Counted from the stretch's first letter, positions 43,111-52,586 are shown. The stretch is 64,000 nt of DNA from JAOUGY01 sp963792365 (GCA_963792365.1 CAWBVW010000008.1:372001-436000), one strand, 5' to 3'. The notes: generated from the sequence alone by a model not told the origin. Made by a program: numbers and translations.

Positions 43111-44043
43111 TCAGGTGGCCGCGTCTTCCGCCGCCGTCCACGGGTCGAGTTCCCCACGCATCACGCGATCGATCACCTCGCGGGCAATTCCATTCGTGTC
43201 GATCTGATCGGAGAGGGCCTCGAGCACTGCACGCTTCAACGTCCTCTCGACTCGTGATCGCCGTCGCTCCTGGAGGAGGCCGGACTTGCCGAGGTAGCGC
43301 TGATGGGACGCAATTGCCTCTGCAACGTCGTCCACGCCCTCTCCGATATGGGCCGTCGTCGAGACGATCGGCGGGTTCCAGCCATCGGTGGTCCCCAACT
43401 CGAGCATCTGGGCGAGATCACGGACGACCTCGGCAGCACCGGGAAGATCGGCCTTGTTGACCACGAAGATGTCACCCACTTCGAGGAGCCCGGCTTTGGC
43501 CGCCTGAATCCCGTCGCCCATCCCGGGTGTGACGACCACGATCACCGTGTCGGTGAGCTCCATGACCTCGACCTCGCTCTGTCCGACCCCTACGGTTTCG
43601 ACCGCGATCGGATCGTATCCGAGGGCAGAGAGCACGGTCACGATCTTGGCGGTGCCGTTCGCCAAGCCGCCCAGGCGGCCACGGCTCGACATCGACCGCA
43701 CGAACACGCCGATGTCTGAGACGTGATCCTGCATCCGAATCCGGTCGCCGAGGATGGCGCCACCCGTGAAAGGGCTCGACGGATCGACCGCAACGACGCC
43801 CACCCTTTCGTGGGCTGCGCGAAAGCGCGTGATGAGAGCGTTCGTGAGCGTGCTCTTCCCGGCTCCCGGGGCACCGGTGACTCCCACCGTGTTGGCGGTC
43901 GACCATCGACGGTGAGCCTTGGCGAGTATCACCCGATCGCCAGGGCGGCCATCCTCGACGATCGACAAGACGCGTGCGATCGCCCGTACATCTCCGCCGG
44001 CGGCGGACGACCACAGGGCCTCGGGATCGGACGAAAGTGCCAC
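43111..44043 (-). CDS. meaB: Methylmalonyl-CoA mutase-associated GTPase MeaB
   Basis: A 310-residue G3E-family P-loop GTPase. The Walker A is GVTGAPGAGKST (about 53-64), the switch region VVAVDPSSPFTGGAILGDR, then ETVGVGQSEVEVM and the base motif VNKADLPG. MeaB guards the B12-dependent mutase and gates cofactor loading. The mutase is not adjacent here. Confidence 0.92.
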   Translation of the reverse strand: MALSSDPEALWSSAAGGDVRAIARVLSIVEDGRPGDRVILAKAHRRWSTANTVGVTGAPGAGKSTLTNALITRFRAAHERVGVVAVDPSSPFTGGAILGDRIRMQDHVSDIGVFVRSMSSRGRLGGLANGTAKIVTVLSALGYDPIAVETVGVGQSEVEVMELTDTVIVVVTPGMGDGIQAAKAGLLEVGDIFVVNKADLPGAAEVVRDLAQMLELGTTDGWNPPIVSTTAHIGEGVDDVAEAIASHQRYLGKSGLLQERRRSRVERTLKRAVLEALSDQIDTNGIAREVIDRVMRGELDPWTAAEDAAT

Positions 44044-44079
44044 GGCGGCAAAGAGTAGGCCGCCGGCTGCTACCCGGCT

Positions 44080-46707
44080 TCAGCTGCGGTGGGCGATCTC
44101 GGCCTGGGCGGCCGCCAGTCGAGCCACATGGACCCGGGGCGTAGAACACGACACGTAGTCGAGTCCGACCTCGCGGCAGAACGCGATCGAATCGGGATCG
44201 CCGCCGTGCTCACCGCAGACCCCGACGGTCAAATCGGGGTTTGCTGCCCGGCCCTCGGTGTTGGCGAGTCGGATGAGTCGTCCGACTCCCTCGACGTCGA
44301 GGGTTTGGAACGGATCGAACGTCAGGATCCTCCGCTCGAGGTAATCACGGAGAAAGAGAGCCTCGGCGTCGTCCCGGCTCAAGCCAAAGGTCATCTGGGT
44401 CAGGTCGTTCGTCCCGAACGAGAAGAACTCCGCGGCCTCGGCGATCTCCCCGGCGGTCAGGGCCGCCCGCGGGAGTTCGATCATCGTCCCTATCGGGATC
44501 TCCAGCGCGATCCCCGTCGCCGCCACCTTGTCCCGGATGACCCCTTCGATCATGTCGCGCATCGTCCTCAGTTCCTGCACCGTGGAAACGAGGGGGATCA
44601 TGATCTCGAGATGAGGGTCGCCGCCGGCCTCTTTGCGCATCGTGACCGCGTCCACTGCCGCCTCGGCCTGCATCAGGTAGAGATGCTCCATCATGAGGCC
44701 GAGACGCACACCGCGGAGTCCGAGCATCGGGTTGTCCTCTTGCCACCTCGCCACCTTGGCGGCGGTCCTCACGAGATCGTCCGCCGATACGCGGGCCCGA
44801 ACCCGGTCGACCATCTGGTGTTCCAGGTCGAGAAGCGAGGGCAGAAACTCGTGGAGCGGGGGGTCGAGCAGTCGCACGACGACGGGCAGACCATCCATGG
44901 CCTCGAGGATGCCGGCGAAGTCTGCGGTCTGGAGTGCCTTCAGCTCGGTCAGGGCCTCTCTGCTCTCCTCGTCGTTGTCGGCGAGGATGATGGTCTGGAC
45001 GATTGCGAGACGGTCCCCCATGAACATGTGCTCTGTCCGGGCCAGGCCGATGCCCTCGGCGCCGTACGCACGTGCCTTGGCGGCGTCCTCAGGTGTGTCG
45101 GCGTTGGCGCGCACACCCAGCGTTCGAATCTCGTTTGCCCACGTGAGAAGATCGTGCAGCTCGACCGTCTCCTTGGGCTCGATGAGGGGAAGGAGACCGA
45201 GGTAGACCTCGCCGGTGGTGCCGTCGATGGTGATCTCGTCACCCTCGGCGAACTCCGCGGTGCTGGTGTGGGCGATGCCGCGTTTGGTGTCGACCGCGAG
45301 GTCGGCGACTCCAGTGACGGCCGGTTTGCCCATTCCACGGGCCACGACCGCAGCGTGGCTCGTCTTGCCGCCTTGACTCGTGAGAATCCCGTCGGCGGCG
45401 TCCATCCCGTGGATGTCATCGGGCGTGGTCTCCTGCCTCACCAAGACGACTCGACGCCCGGCCGCGCGCGCCTCTACGGCGCGATCGGCGTGGAAGACGG
45501 CTTCACCCTGGGCGGCTCCTGGGGAGGCGGCCACTCCGGTGGCGACGACGGCGCCCCGGGCGGCATCATCGATCCTCGGCCGCTCCAGCTGTTCCAGCTG
45601 AGCCGGATCGACGCGCATCACTGCGGTTTCGCGATCGATCAAGCCTTCCCGTTCCATTTCGACGGCAGCCCGGACCGCGGCAGCCGCTGTCCTCTTTCCG
45701 GATCGTGTCTGGAGGATCCACAGCCGGCCCCGTTCGACGGTGAATTCGATGTCGGCCATGTCGGTCGTGTGCCGTTCGAGGTTGTCCATCACAGAGAGCA
45801 ACTCGGCATGGACATCCGGGTGGAGCTCTGCGAGATCGTCGAGGGAGAGGGTGTTGCGGATACCGGCAACGACGTCTTCGCCCTGGGCCCGGGGCAGATA
45901 ATCACCAAAGGGGATCTTTTCCCCAGTTGCAGGGTCACGGGTGAAGCACACGCCGGTCCCCGAGTTGTCGCCCAGGTCGCCGAACACCATCGTCTGAACA
46001 TTGGCGGCGGTGCCGAGGTCATCTGGGATGCGGTTGATCCTGCGGTAGGCAATGGCGCGTGGGTTGTTCCACGAGTTGAACACCGCTGCGATGGCGGAGT
46101 GGAGTTGTTCCCGGGGATCCTCGGGCACCGTGTGCCCCGCTTCGACGATGAGCTTCCGAAAGCGGTCGACCGCCTCGGCCAGGTCGTCGGCCGTCAGCTT
46201 CGAGTCATCGACGACGCCGCGTCGACGCCGGAGGTCGGACAGCGTGTCCTGGAAAGGGTGCTCGTCGATTCCGAGGACGACGTCCGAATACATCTGGAGG
46301 AATCGTCGATAGGCGTCATGGGCGAAGTGGGAATCGCCCGACCAGTCGATCAGCGCCGGAAGCACTTCGTCGTTGATCCCGAGGTTGAGGACGGTGTCCA
46401 TCATCCCCGGCATGGAGACGGAGGCACCGGACCGGACGGACACGAGCAGCGGGTTCGGGCCGCTGCCGAACGTGCGATCCATTCGTTGTTCCAGCCGAGT
46501 CATCGCCTGATCGACCTGGTCCCAGAGGTCGTCGGGCATCCCACCGTGGTGCATGACATGTCGGCAGGCGTCGGTGGTCACGGTGTAGCCCGGTGGTACG
46601 GCCAAGCCCATTCGTGTCATCTCGGCGAGTCCGGCGCCCTTGCCTCCTAGGAGGTCCTTTTGAGTTCCGTTGCCCTCCGAGAAGTCACGTACCCAAGAAA
46701 TCGTCAC
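44080..46707 (-). CDS. ppdK: Pyruvate, phosphate dikinase
   Basis: An 875-residue enzyme converting pyruvate, ATP and phosphate to PEP, AMP and PPi. The N-terminal ATP-grasp domain starts with GGKGAGLAEMTRMGL and has SVRSGASVSMPGMMDTVLNL. The phosphohistidine domain has GGKTSHAAVVARGMGKPAV. The C-terminal PEP barrel has SFGTNDLTQMTFGLSRDDAE and GVCGEHGGDPDSI with the catalytic Cys. Full length. A ppdK homologue is also known among hypoxia-linked genes of actinobacteria, and this gene heads the dormancy-like block. The long open frame on the opposite strand is a shadow. Confidence 0.95.
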   Translation of the reverse strand: MTISWVRDFSEGNGTQKDLLGGKGAGLAEMTRMGLAVPPGYTVTTDACRHVMHHGGMPDDLWDQVDQAMTRLEQRMDRTFGSGPNPLLVSVRSGASVSMPGMMDTVLNLGINDEVLPALIDWSGDSHFAHDAYRRFLQMYSDVVLGIDEHPFQDTLSDLRRRRGVVDDSKLTADDLAEAVDRFRKLIVEAGHTVPEDPREQLHSAIAAVFNSWNNPRAIAYRRINRIPDDLGTAANVQTMVFGDLGDNSGTGVCFTRDPATGEKIPFGDYLPRAQGEDVVAGIRNTLSLDDLAELHPDVHAELLSVMDNLERHTTDMADIEFTVERGRLWILQTRSGKRTAAAAVRAAVEMEREGLIDRETAVMRVDPAQLEQLERPRIDDAARGAVVATGVAASPGAAQGEAVFHADRAVEARAAGRRVVLVRQETTPDDIHGMDAADGILTSQGGKTSHAAVVARGMGKPAVTGVADLAVDTKRGIAHTSTAEFAEGDEITIDGTTGEVYLGLLPLIEPKETVELHDLLTWANEIRTLGVRANADTPEDAAKARAYGAEGIGLARTEHMFMGDRLAIVQTIILADNDEESREALTELKALQTADFAGILEAMDGLPVVVRLLDPPLHEFLPSLLDLEHQMVDRVRARVSADDLVRTAAKVARWQEDNPMLGLRGVRLGLMMEHLYLMQAEAAVDAVTMRKEAGGDPHLEIMIPLVSTVQELRTMRDMIEGVIRDKVAATGIALEIPIGTMIELPRAALTAGEIAEAAEFFSFGTNDLTQMTFGLSRDDAEALFLRDYLERRILTFDPFQTLDVEGVGRLIRLANTEGRAANPDLTVGVCGEHGGDPDSIAFCREVGLDYVSCSTPRVHVARLAAAQAEIAHRS

Positions 46708-46785
46708 GATCTTGCGCCCTTCATTGCAGTCAAAGCTCCTGGTCGCATTGTGGCGGCTGCACGATCCCGGCAGAGTTCATCGCCA

Positions 46786-46809
46786 TCGAAAGATCAGCTG
46801 ATCTTTCGA
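46786..46809. terminator. 24-bp perfect palindrome at the end of the PNPOx-like gene
   Basis: TCGAAAGATCAG followed by its exact reverse complement. The stop codon of the minus-strand gene (46794-46796) lies beside the centre. It could form a cruciform or mRNA hairpin and terminate the PNPOx gene before ppdK, or bind a dimeric regulator ahead of ppdK. No T-run. Confidence 0.5.
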
Positions 46810-47219
46810 CCGGTGATCTCGTCCGGGCGTATTCGCACCCACTGTCGCCGCTCCACCGCCTCCGCCCACGGCCTCAGCGCGAGCTGGAAGAGGTTTTTGG
46901 CGTCCTCGTCTGAAAGGATCTCCACGGCCGTTCCCTTCACGAGAACCGACCAGCCGGTCTGGGTCTCGTCATCCCAACCATCGATCTCGAAGGCCACCGC
47001 CGCCCGGCGACCTGCGGCCTCCAGCTTCGAACCAGTAGTGGTCCGAAAGACGATGGCGCCCTCGTGGAATCGATAGTTCACCGGGAGGATGTTGACGTCG
47101 CCATCGGCGAGGAATCCGATGCGGCCCACCGATGTGGCGGCCAGCTTCTCGTCGCACTGGTCGCGAGTCATGACCTCGAGCCCAGCGTGATCTGTGGGTG
47201 CCGCCCCCGTGTCGCTCAT
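46794..47219 (-). CDS. Pyridoxamine 5'-phosphate oxidase-like flavin/F420-binding protein
   Basis: A 141-residue split-barrel protein. SVGRIGFLADGDVNILPVNY and FRTTTGSKLEAAGRRAAVAF are typical of the flavin/F420-binding PNPOx-like group, with GWSVLVKGTAVEI and a C-terminal helix bearing WVRIRPDEITGR. Mycobacterial relatives occur in the DosR regulon and bind F420 or FMN. Its position between ppdK and a universal stress protein fits that. Confidence 0.82.
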   Translation of the reverse strand: MSDTGAAPTDHAGLEVMTRDQCDEKLAATSVGRIGFLADGDVNILPVNYRFHEGAIVFRTTTGSKLEAAGRRAAVAFEIDGWDDETQTGWSVLVKGTAVEILSDEDAKNLFQLALRPWAEAVERRQWVRIRPDEITGRKIS

Positions 47220-47379
47220 GTCGTCTCCTTCCGGATCGATGGGCCCATTCTCGTCAGACCCGCGCTCGGTTGCATCGAGACCGCTCTTCCTGGCCTCGAG
47301 CCTCCGTGCGTGGCGTCAGACCCGCTGCCCGACCAACCGTAATCGGCCGTCGAAGCCGGTTCGCGGTTCGGAAATGCCG

Positions 47380-47406
47380 GAGGGCGGCCTCTTGGAGGCC
47401 GCCCTC
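47380..47406 (-). terminator. Hairpin terminator after the universal stress protein gene
   Basis: A perfect 12-bp stem, GAGGGCGGCCTC with its complement, loop TTG, 28 bp after the usp stop. On the minus strand a short T-run (ATTT) follows a few bases later. Good intrinsic-type candidate. The remainder of the 214-bp gap shows no gene. Confidence 0.7.
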
Positions 47407-47433
47407 GGCGTCGCGTCGGTGGTGCGGAGACGG

Positions 47434-47856
47434 TCAAGCGTGCGACGGCTTCACCACCAACACATCGCAATGAGCCAGATGGATGGCGCGATGGCTTGTC
47501 GATCCCAGGATGAGTGCGGCGAACTCGCCACGACCTCTCGATCCGACGATCAAGAGATCGGCTCCGACGTTCTGCGAGTAGTCCACCAGAGAATCCGGTG
47601 GGTACCCCTCTAGGTCCACCCGCTCGACCGGAGTGGCCGCCTTGGCGACCAGTGGCTCGACCCGCTCCCATACCGCTTGGCGTTGGGCCGCGGCGACAGC
47701 AGCCATGTCGATCGGGGCACCCATGTAGGGCAGAACTGGAGGATGGAAGACGTGAACCACGTGCAGCTCGGCATCTCTCATCCGGGCTTCTTCCACCGCT
47801 CGTTCGACCACATAGACGGCGTGGTCGGACTCATCGACTCCGACCACCACCACCAC
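47434..47856 (-). CDS. Universal stress protein (UspA family)
   Basis: A 140-residue Usp domain with the ATP-binding motif VGSRGRGEFAALILGSTSHR. It begins VVVVGVDESDHAVYVVERAV. The GTG start is set by GGAGG ten bases upstream. A DosR-like box (47912-47925) lies 56 bp upstream. Usp proteins are hallmark members of the mycobacterial DosR regulon. Confidence 0.87.
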   Translation of the reverse strand: MVVVVGVDESDHAVYVVERAVEEARMRDAELHVVHVFHPPVLPYMGAPIDMAAVAAAQRQAVWERVEPLVAKAATPVERVDLEGYPPDSLVDYSQNVGADLLIVGSRGRGEFAALILGSTSHRAIHLAHCDVLVVKPSHA

Positions 47857-47911
47857 TGCACGCCTCCTCGCTGCTCGATGCCATATTCAGCGCCGCGCAT
47901 GCCTTCCACCA

Positions 47912-47925
47912 GGGCCGTTCGACCC
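47912..47925. promoter_or_regulatory. Candidate DosR/DevR-type box upstream of usp
   Basis: GGGCCGTTCGACCC fits the GGGnCnnnnGnCCC core of the mycobacterial DosR site and is largely palindromic. It lies 56 bp upstream of the usp start. The window encodes a DevR homologue with conserved recognition-helix residues. Single-site pattern match only. Confidence 0.45.
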
Positions 47926-47960
47926 TGCCACCCAGCACGGTGCCTCCCTGCCGGAGAGGT

Positions 47961-48009
47961 ACGTAGAACGTTGGACGTACTACGTAGAGCGTTTTACGTA
48001 CTACGTACA
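47961..48009. repeat. Heptanucleotide repeat tract (7 units)
   Basis: ACGTAGA, ACGTTGG, ACGTACT, ACGTAGA, GCGTTTT, ACGTACT, ACGTACA in strict 7-bp phase, between the divergent usp and dehydrogenase genes and immediately before the 115-bp array. Confidence 0.8.
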
Positions 48010-48021
48010 ACTCCCACGTCT

Positions 48022-48700
48022 GGGGGCGACCCCAGACCCGCGCTGCCGTTCTGACGAGAGCCCGGTTGGGGTCGGGCGTCGTCAGGCAGCGACGCACGGT
48101 GCAGCCGTGGCTCGCGTGCGTGGCTGTGATTTCTGGGGGGCGACCCCCAGACCCCCGCTGCCGTCCTGACGGGAGCCCGGTTGGGGTCAGGCGGCGTCAG
48201 GCAGCGACGCACGGTGCAGCCGTGGCTCGCGTGCGTGGCTGTGATTTCTGGGGGGCGACCCCCAGACCCCCGCTGCCGTCCTGACGGGAGCCGGGTTGGG
48301 GTCAGGCGGCGTCAGGCAGCGACGCACGGTGCAGCCGTGGCTCGCGTGCGTGGCTGTGATTTCTGGGGGGCGACCCCCAGACCCCCGCTGCCGTCCTGAC
48401 GGGAGCCCGGTTGGGGTCAGGCGGCGTCAGGCAGCGACGCACGGTGCAGCCGTGGCTCGCGTGCGTGGCTGTGATTTCTGGGGGGCGACCCCCAGACCCC
48501 CGCTGCCGTTCTGACGAGAGCCCGGTTCGGGTCGGGCGTCGTCAGGCAGCGACGCACGGTAAAGCCGTGGCTCGCGTGCGTGGCTGTGATTTCTGGGGGG
48601 CGACCCCCAGACCCCCGCTGCCGTTCTGACGAGAGCCCGGTTCGGGTCGGGCGTCGTCAGGCAGCGACGCACGGTACAGCCGTGGCTCGCGTGCGTGGCC
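48022..48700. repeat. 115-bp tandem repeat array, about 5.9 copies, hairpin-forming
   Basis: Landmark CGACCCC recurs at 48027, 48141, 48256, 48371, 48486 and 48601. Each unit contains TCTGGGGG, tetraloop GCGA (GNRA type), CCCCCAGA; a second small stem CACGG/CCGTG; and CTGACG/CGTCAG arms. Copies 1, 5 and 6 share one sequence variant and copies 2-4 another. Open frames of 72 residues repeat in it but are a by-product of the period. Role unknown; too long and too uniform for CRISPR. Confidence 0.92.
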
Positions 48701-48701
48701 G

Positions 48702-48785
48702 CGCACGACGCAAGACGCACGACGCACGACGCAAGACGCATGACGCACGACTCAAGACCCAAGACCCAAGACCCGAGACCCTCGC
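48702..48785. repeat. Heptanucleotide repeat tract (11-12 units)
   Basis: Units drift from CGCACGA/CGCAAGA/CGCATGA through CTCAAGA to CCCAAGA and CCCGAGA, all in 7-bp phase. It directly follows the 115-bp array and ends 38 bp before the dehydrogenase start. Confidence 0.85.
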
Positions 48786-48823
48786 GACTTGCCATCGCCT
48801 AGCCAAGGCCCGATCCTGCTCCG

Positions 48824-49825
48824 ATGCGTGTAGCTGTCTTCAGCACGAAGCGATATGACCGGGACCATCTCGAGGCTGCGATCGGCGGCTCGCACGAGTC
48901 CGTGTTCCTCGAGGCTCGTCTCGATGTGCACACGGCGAGGTTGGCGGCGGGGTGCGAGGCGGTCTGCATCTTCGTCAACGACGACGCCTCGCGGCCGGTC
49001 CTGGAGCTGTTGGCGGCCGGGGGAACCCGTTTCCTCGTGTTGCGATCGGCCGGCTACAACCATGTGGATCTGCAAGCGGCCGCCGATGTCGGCATTCGAG
49101 TTGCCCGCGTCCCGGGGTACTCCCCGTATGCAGTGGCCGAGCATGCTGTTGCTCTGATGCTGGCCCTGGATCGGAAGATACATCGGGCCTACGCCAGAGT
49201 TCGAGAGGGGAACTTCTCCTTGGAGGGTCTTCTCGGGTTCGATCTCCACCTCCGCACCGTCGGCATCGTCGGAACCGGGCAGATCGGCCAGACGGTCGCC
49301 CAGATTCTCCGCGGGTTCGGGTGTCGGCTCCTGGGTTTCGACGTGCGGCCGAACCCGAATTGTGTGGCGCTGGGAGTCGAGTACGTGGACCTCGATCGGC
49401 TGCTGGCGGAGTCCGATGTCATCACGCTCCATTGTCCGCTGACACCTGAGACCCATCATCTCGTCGATGCGGACACCCTCTCGGTCATGAAAGACGGCGT
49501 GATGATCATCAACACCAGTCGCGGTGGCCTCATCGATACGCCGGCCGTCATCGAAGGGCTGAAGGACGGAAAGGTCGGACACCTGGGACTCGACGTCTAT
49601 GAGGAAGAGACCGATCTGTTCTTCGAAGACCTCTCGGACCGGATCATCCACGACGACGTGTTCAGCAGGCTGCTGACCTTCCCGAACGTCATCGTGACAG
49701 GGCACCAGGCGTTCTTCACCCGTAATGCGTTGGAGGAGATCGCGGCGACAACCGCGACGAACATCGACGAGTTCGCTCACGGCCGCAGTCCCTCAACCGA
49801 GTTGCGGTTCCAACCGTCTGACTGA
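48824..49825 (+). CDS. D-2-hydroxyacid dehydrogenase (D-lactate dehydrogenase-like)
   Basis: A 333-residue NAD-dependent dehydrogenase of the fermentative LdhA type: LRSAGYNHVDLQAAADVGI, VPGYSPYAVAEHAVALMLAL, the NAD loop VGIVGTGQIGQTVAQIL, and catalytic regions INTSRGGLIDT, LGLDVYEEE and VIVTGHQAFFT. Length and the HQAF ending match LdhA, which reduces pyruvate to D-lactate under oxygen limitation. This suits the dormancy-like surroundings. Confidence 0.87.
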   Translation: MRVAVFSTKRYDRDHLEAAIGGSHESVFLEARLDVHTARLAAGCEAVCIFVNDDASRPVLELLAAGGTRFLVLRSAGYNHVDLQAAADVGIRVARVPGYSPYAVAEHAVALMLALDRKIHRAYARVREGNFSLEGLLGFDLHLRTVGIVGTGQIGQTVAQILRGFGCRLLGFDVRPNPNCVALGVEYVDLDRLLAESDVITLHCPLTPETHHLVDADTLSVMKDGVMIINTSRGGLIDTPAVIEGLKDGKVGHLGLDVYEEETDLFFEDLSDRIIHDDVFSRLLTFPNVIVTGHQAFFTRNALEEIAATTATNIDEFAHGRSPSTELRFQPSD

Positions 49826-49898
49826 TCGACCGGCTGGGACCTTCCTCACTTGCGGGGGCCCCCGGGTGCGGGATAGCGTCGAAAGGCGGAGGTGGTCC

Positions 49899-52556
49899 AT
49901 GCGGGGCGATCGACGCTCCCGGCTCTTGAAGGCTGTTGACCCTGTCGACTCGGACTCCGATGATGCCGAGCCCGTTTGGCACGCCCTGACCGTCGCCGCC
50001 GTACTGGAACTCTTGTCGGCCGGTAAGGACGGCCTGTCTTCTGAGGAGGCGAGTCATCGGCTCGAGGTCTATGGCCCAAATGTCCTCGACGGCCGTTCGC
50101 GCCCTAGTGCCTGGAAGGTGTTGGGGCGACAGTTCACGAGCGTCCTGGTCTGGGTGCTGCTCGGGGCGGCATTCGTGGGCGGTGTGGTCCTCGGCGACGT
50201 GCTGGAGGCGATTGCCATCCTTGCCATCGTCGTCATCAACGGTGTCATCGGGTTTGTGCAGGAGTGGCGGGCCGAAGATGCGATGGAGGCGCTCCAGAAG
50301 TTGGCCGCGCCCACCGTGCGCGTCACGCGGGATGGAAAGGCGGTCACGATCGCCGCTGCCGACCTCGTCCCGGGCGATGTGATGGTGCTCGAGGCCGGGG
50401 ACCGGCTGGCAGCCGATGCTCGGGTGATCGAGGCGATGGCACTGTCGGTCGACGAATCGGCGCTCACAGGCGAGTCGTTCCCAGTGGAGAAGGTCACGGT
50501 CCCTGCGCCCTCCGATTCGATGGTGGGCGACCGCACCTCGATGGTGTTCGGCGGGACGAATGTTGGGGCCGGCCGGGGCCGGGCGATCGTCACCGGCACC
50601 GGACGTCGCACCGAGATGGGGCGGATCGCAGGCATGCTCACGGAGGACGAGCCACCCACGCCTCTGCAGCGCGAACTCGCGTCGATCGGACGGCGCGTGA
50701 CGTTGCTGGCGGGTGTCGCGGCCGTCGTCGTGCTCGTAGTAGGGCTGGCTTCGGGTGGCACGCTCCAGTCGCTCTTCCTCGTGGCGGTGGCGCTGGCCGT
50801 GGCGGCGATTCCAGAAGGTCTGCCCGCCGTGACCACGATCACCTTGGCTCGTGGGGTCCGGTCGATGGCAGAGCGGCACGCCATCGTGCGAAGCCTTCCG
50901 GCCGTCGAGGCGCTCGGCGCTGCTCAGGTCATCTGCACCGACAAGACCGGGACGCTGACCCGCAACCGAATGGTGGTGCAGGCCATGGCGCACACCGACG
51001 GGGGTGATGCCGAGCTCCGGCTTCGGAGGGCCTTGGCCCTGTGCTCCGACGTTCGGCACGGGGATGCAGGCTTGGTCGGCGATCCGACCGAAGTCGCGCT
51101 GGCCGAATGGGTGGGACCCGAGCTCGAGGCCCTGCGGGGCGCTCACCCGCGGGTCGCCGAGATCGCCTTCGATTCCGACCGCAAGCGTATGGTCACGATC
51201 CACCGATACGGTGATCGATGGTTGGTCGCCGTGAAGGGTGCACCGGAGGCCGTGGCACCGCTGGCAGCTTCGTACGCCGGCGCCGAGGGGGACCTTCCGC
51301 TCGACGACGCCGGCCGCGAGCTGAGGCTCGAGGAAGTGGTGACGCTCGCCCGGGGAGGGCTCAGAACGATCGCCGTGGCAGAGGGAGTGGTCGATGGACT
51401 CCCTGAGCATCTCGAGGACGCCGAGCGCGGCCTCACCTGGCTCGGCGTTGCCGGAATGGCAGACGAGACGCGACCCGAGGCGCAGGAATCGATCTCCACC
51501 TGCCGGACCGCCGGGATCGACGTTGTGATGCTCACCGGCGATCACCTCGTCACAGCCAGTGCCGTTGCCGACGAGATCGGGTTGCTTCAGGGAAGGTCGG
51601 TGGTCGATCACGGACAACTGGCTGCGATGGACGACGACGAGTTGGCGAGCAGGATCGAAACGATCGGAGCGTTCGCTCGCGTCGAGCCTGTCGACAAGGT
51701 CCGTATCGTCAAGGCGTGGCAGAAGACCGGTCGACTGGTGTCGATGACCGGTGACGGCGTCAACGACGCTCCGGCCCTTCGCATGGCCGACATCGGCGTC
51801 GCAATGGGCTCGGGCACCGACGTGGCCAAGGACGCATCGGATGTGGTGCTCGCCGATGACAACTTCGCAACCATCGTCGCTGCCGTGGAGCGGGGCCGGG
51901 CGATCTTTGCAAACCTGAGGAAGGTCACGTACTTCCTGCTGGCGGCCAACCTCAGCGAGATCACCGTGATGGTTGCGGGGTTCCTGCTGTTTGCCTCCTA
52001 TGGCGAGCCGCTGGTTGCGGTGCAGCTTCTGTGGGTCAACCTGGTCACGGACGGGCTACCTGCACTGGCGCTCGGTCTCGATCCGCCGGCGCGGGACATC
52101 ATGAAACGGCCGCCGGATCTCGATCGCAACATCCTGGGTCTGGCACACCAGGGTCGCCTGGTGTGGCAGGGGGCCGTTTTGGCATGCGGCCCGTTGGCGT
52201 TGTTCTGGTACGGCGTGGCCACCGGCATGGATTGGCCGACGAGCCGGTCGATGGCGTTCACGGGCCTGGTAGCGGTACAGCTGGTCCATGCCTTGACGGT
52301 CCGAGCACAAGGGGCCTCCGTGTTCAGAACCAGGCTCGGGAATCCCTGGCTGGTGTGGTCGCTTGCGGCATCCTTCGGAGTCCACGCGGTGGCAATCTCG
52401 ACGAGTGTCGGCCAGAGGCTCCTCGATACGACACCGTTCCCCGGAGAGGCATGGGCTGCGATCGCTGCCGCTGCGATCCTTCCCGCCCTGGTGATCGATC
52501 TGATCAAGACCTCGACTCGCCGGTTTCGTCCGGGTGCATCCACCGCCGGGGATTGA
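49899..52556 (+). CDS. Cation-transporting P-type ATPase (P2A-like)
   Basis: An 885-residue P-type ATPase. It has the N-terminal cation-ATPase domain, the actuator motif LTGESFPVEK, helix 4 with AAIPEGLPAV, the phosphorylation site CTDKTGTLT, KGAPE in the nucleotide domain, the hinge MTGDGVNDAPAL, and a C-terminal six-helix domain. PEGLP and overall layout match Ca2+-type pumps and mycobacterial CtpF, a DosR-regulon member. Ion specificity is inferred. ATG chosen for GGCGGAGG upstream. Confidence 0.92.
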   Translation: MRGDRRSRLLKAVDPVDSDSDDAEPVWHALTVAAVLELLSAGKDGLSSEEASHRLEVYGPNVLDGRSRPSAWKVLGRQFTSVLVWVLLGAAFVGGVVLGDVLEAIAILAIVVINGVIGFVQEWRAEDAMEALQKLAAPTVRVTRDGKAVTIAAADLVPGDVMVLEAGDRLAADARVIEAMALSVDESALTGESFPVEKVTVPAPSDSMVGDRTSMVFGGTNVGAGRGRAIVTGTGRRTEMGRIAGMLTEDEPPTPLQRELASIGRRVTLLAGVAAVVVLVVGLASGGTLQSLFLVAVALAVAAIPEGLPAVTTITLARGVRSMAERHAIVRSLPAVEALGAAQVICTDKTGTLTRNRMVVQAMAHTDGGDAELRLRRALALCSDVRHGDAGLVGDPTEVALAEWVGPELEALRGAHPRVAEIAFDSDRKRMVTIHRYGDRWLVAVKGAPEAVAPLAASYAGAEGDLPLDDAGRELRLEEVVTLARGGLRTIAVAEGVVDGLPEHLEDAERGLTWLGVAGMADETRPEAQESISTCRTAGIDVVMLTGDHLVTASAVADEIGLLQGRSVVDHGQLAAMDDDELASRIETIGAFARVEPVDKVRIVKAWQKTGRLVSMTGDGVNDAPALRMADIGVAMGSGTDVAKDASDVVLADDNFATIVAAVERGRAIFANLRKVTYFLLAANLSEITVMVAGFLLFASYGEPLVAVQLLWVNLVTDGLPALALGLDPPARDIMKRPPDLDRNILGLAHQGRLVWQGAVLACGPLALFWYGVATGMDWPTSRSMAFTGLVAVQLVHALTVRAQGASVFRTRLGNPWLVWSLAASFGVHAVAISTSVGQRLLDTTPFPGEAWAAIAAAAILPALVIDLIKTSTRRFRPGASTAGD

Positions 52557-52586
52557 TGACGGTGGGATCCAAAAGGCCTTCACGTA

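Noticed and set aside
44089..46650. An 853-codon open frame antisense to ppdK
   Set aside because: It mirrors the real ppdK on the other strand, has no recognisable domain and a composition typical of high-GC antisense frames.
46708..46793. DosR-type box upstream of ppdK
   Set aside because: No GGGnCnnnnGnCCC match was found in this gap; only the 24-bp AT-richer palindrome is present.
48066..48629. Repeated 72-residue open frames in the 115-bp array
   Set aside because: They exist only because 115-bp units recur and pass through successive frames; no ribosome-binding sites and no conserved protein features.
48022..48785. CRISPR array
   Set aside because: The units are contiguous 115-bp or 7-bp repeats without unique spacers, and there are no cas genes nearby.
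49716..51617. A 633-codon frame antisense to the P-type ATPase
   Set aside because: The ATPase on the plus strand has every family motif; the antisense frame has none.
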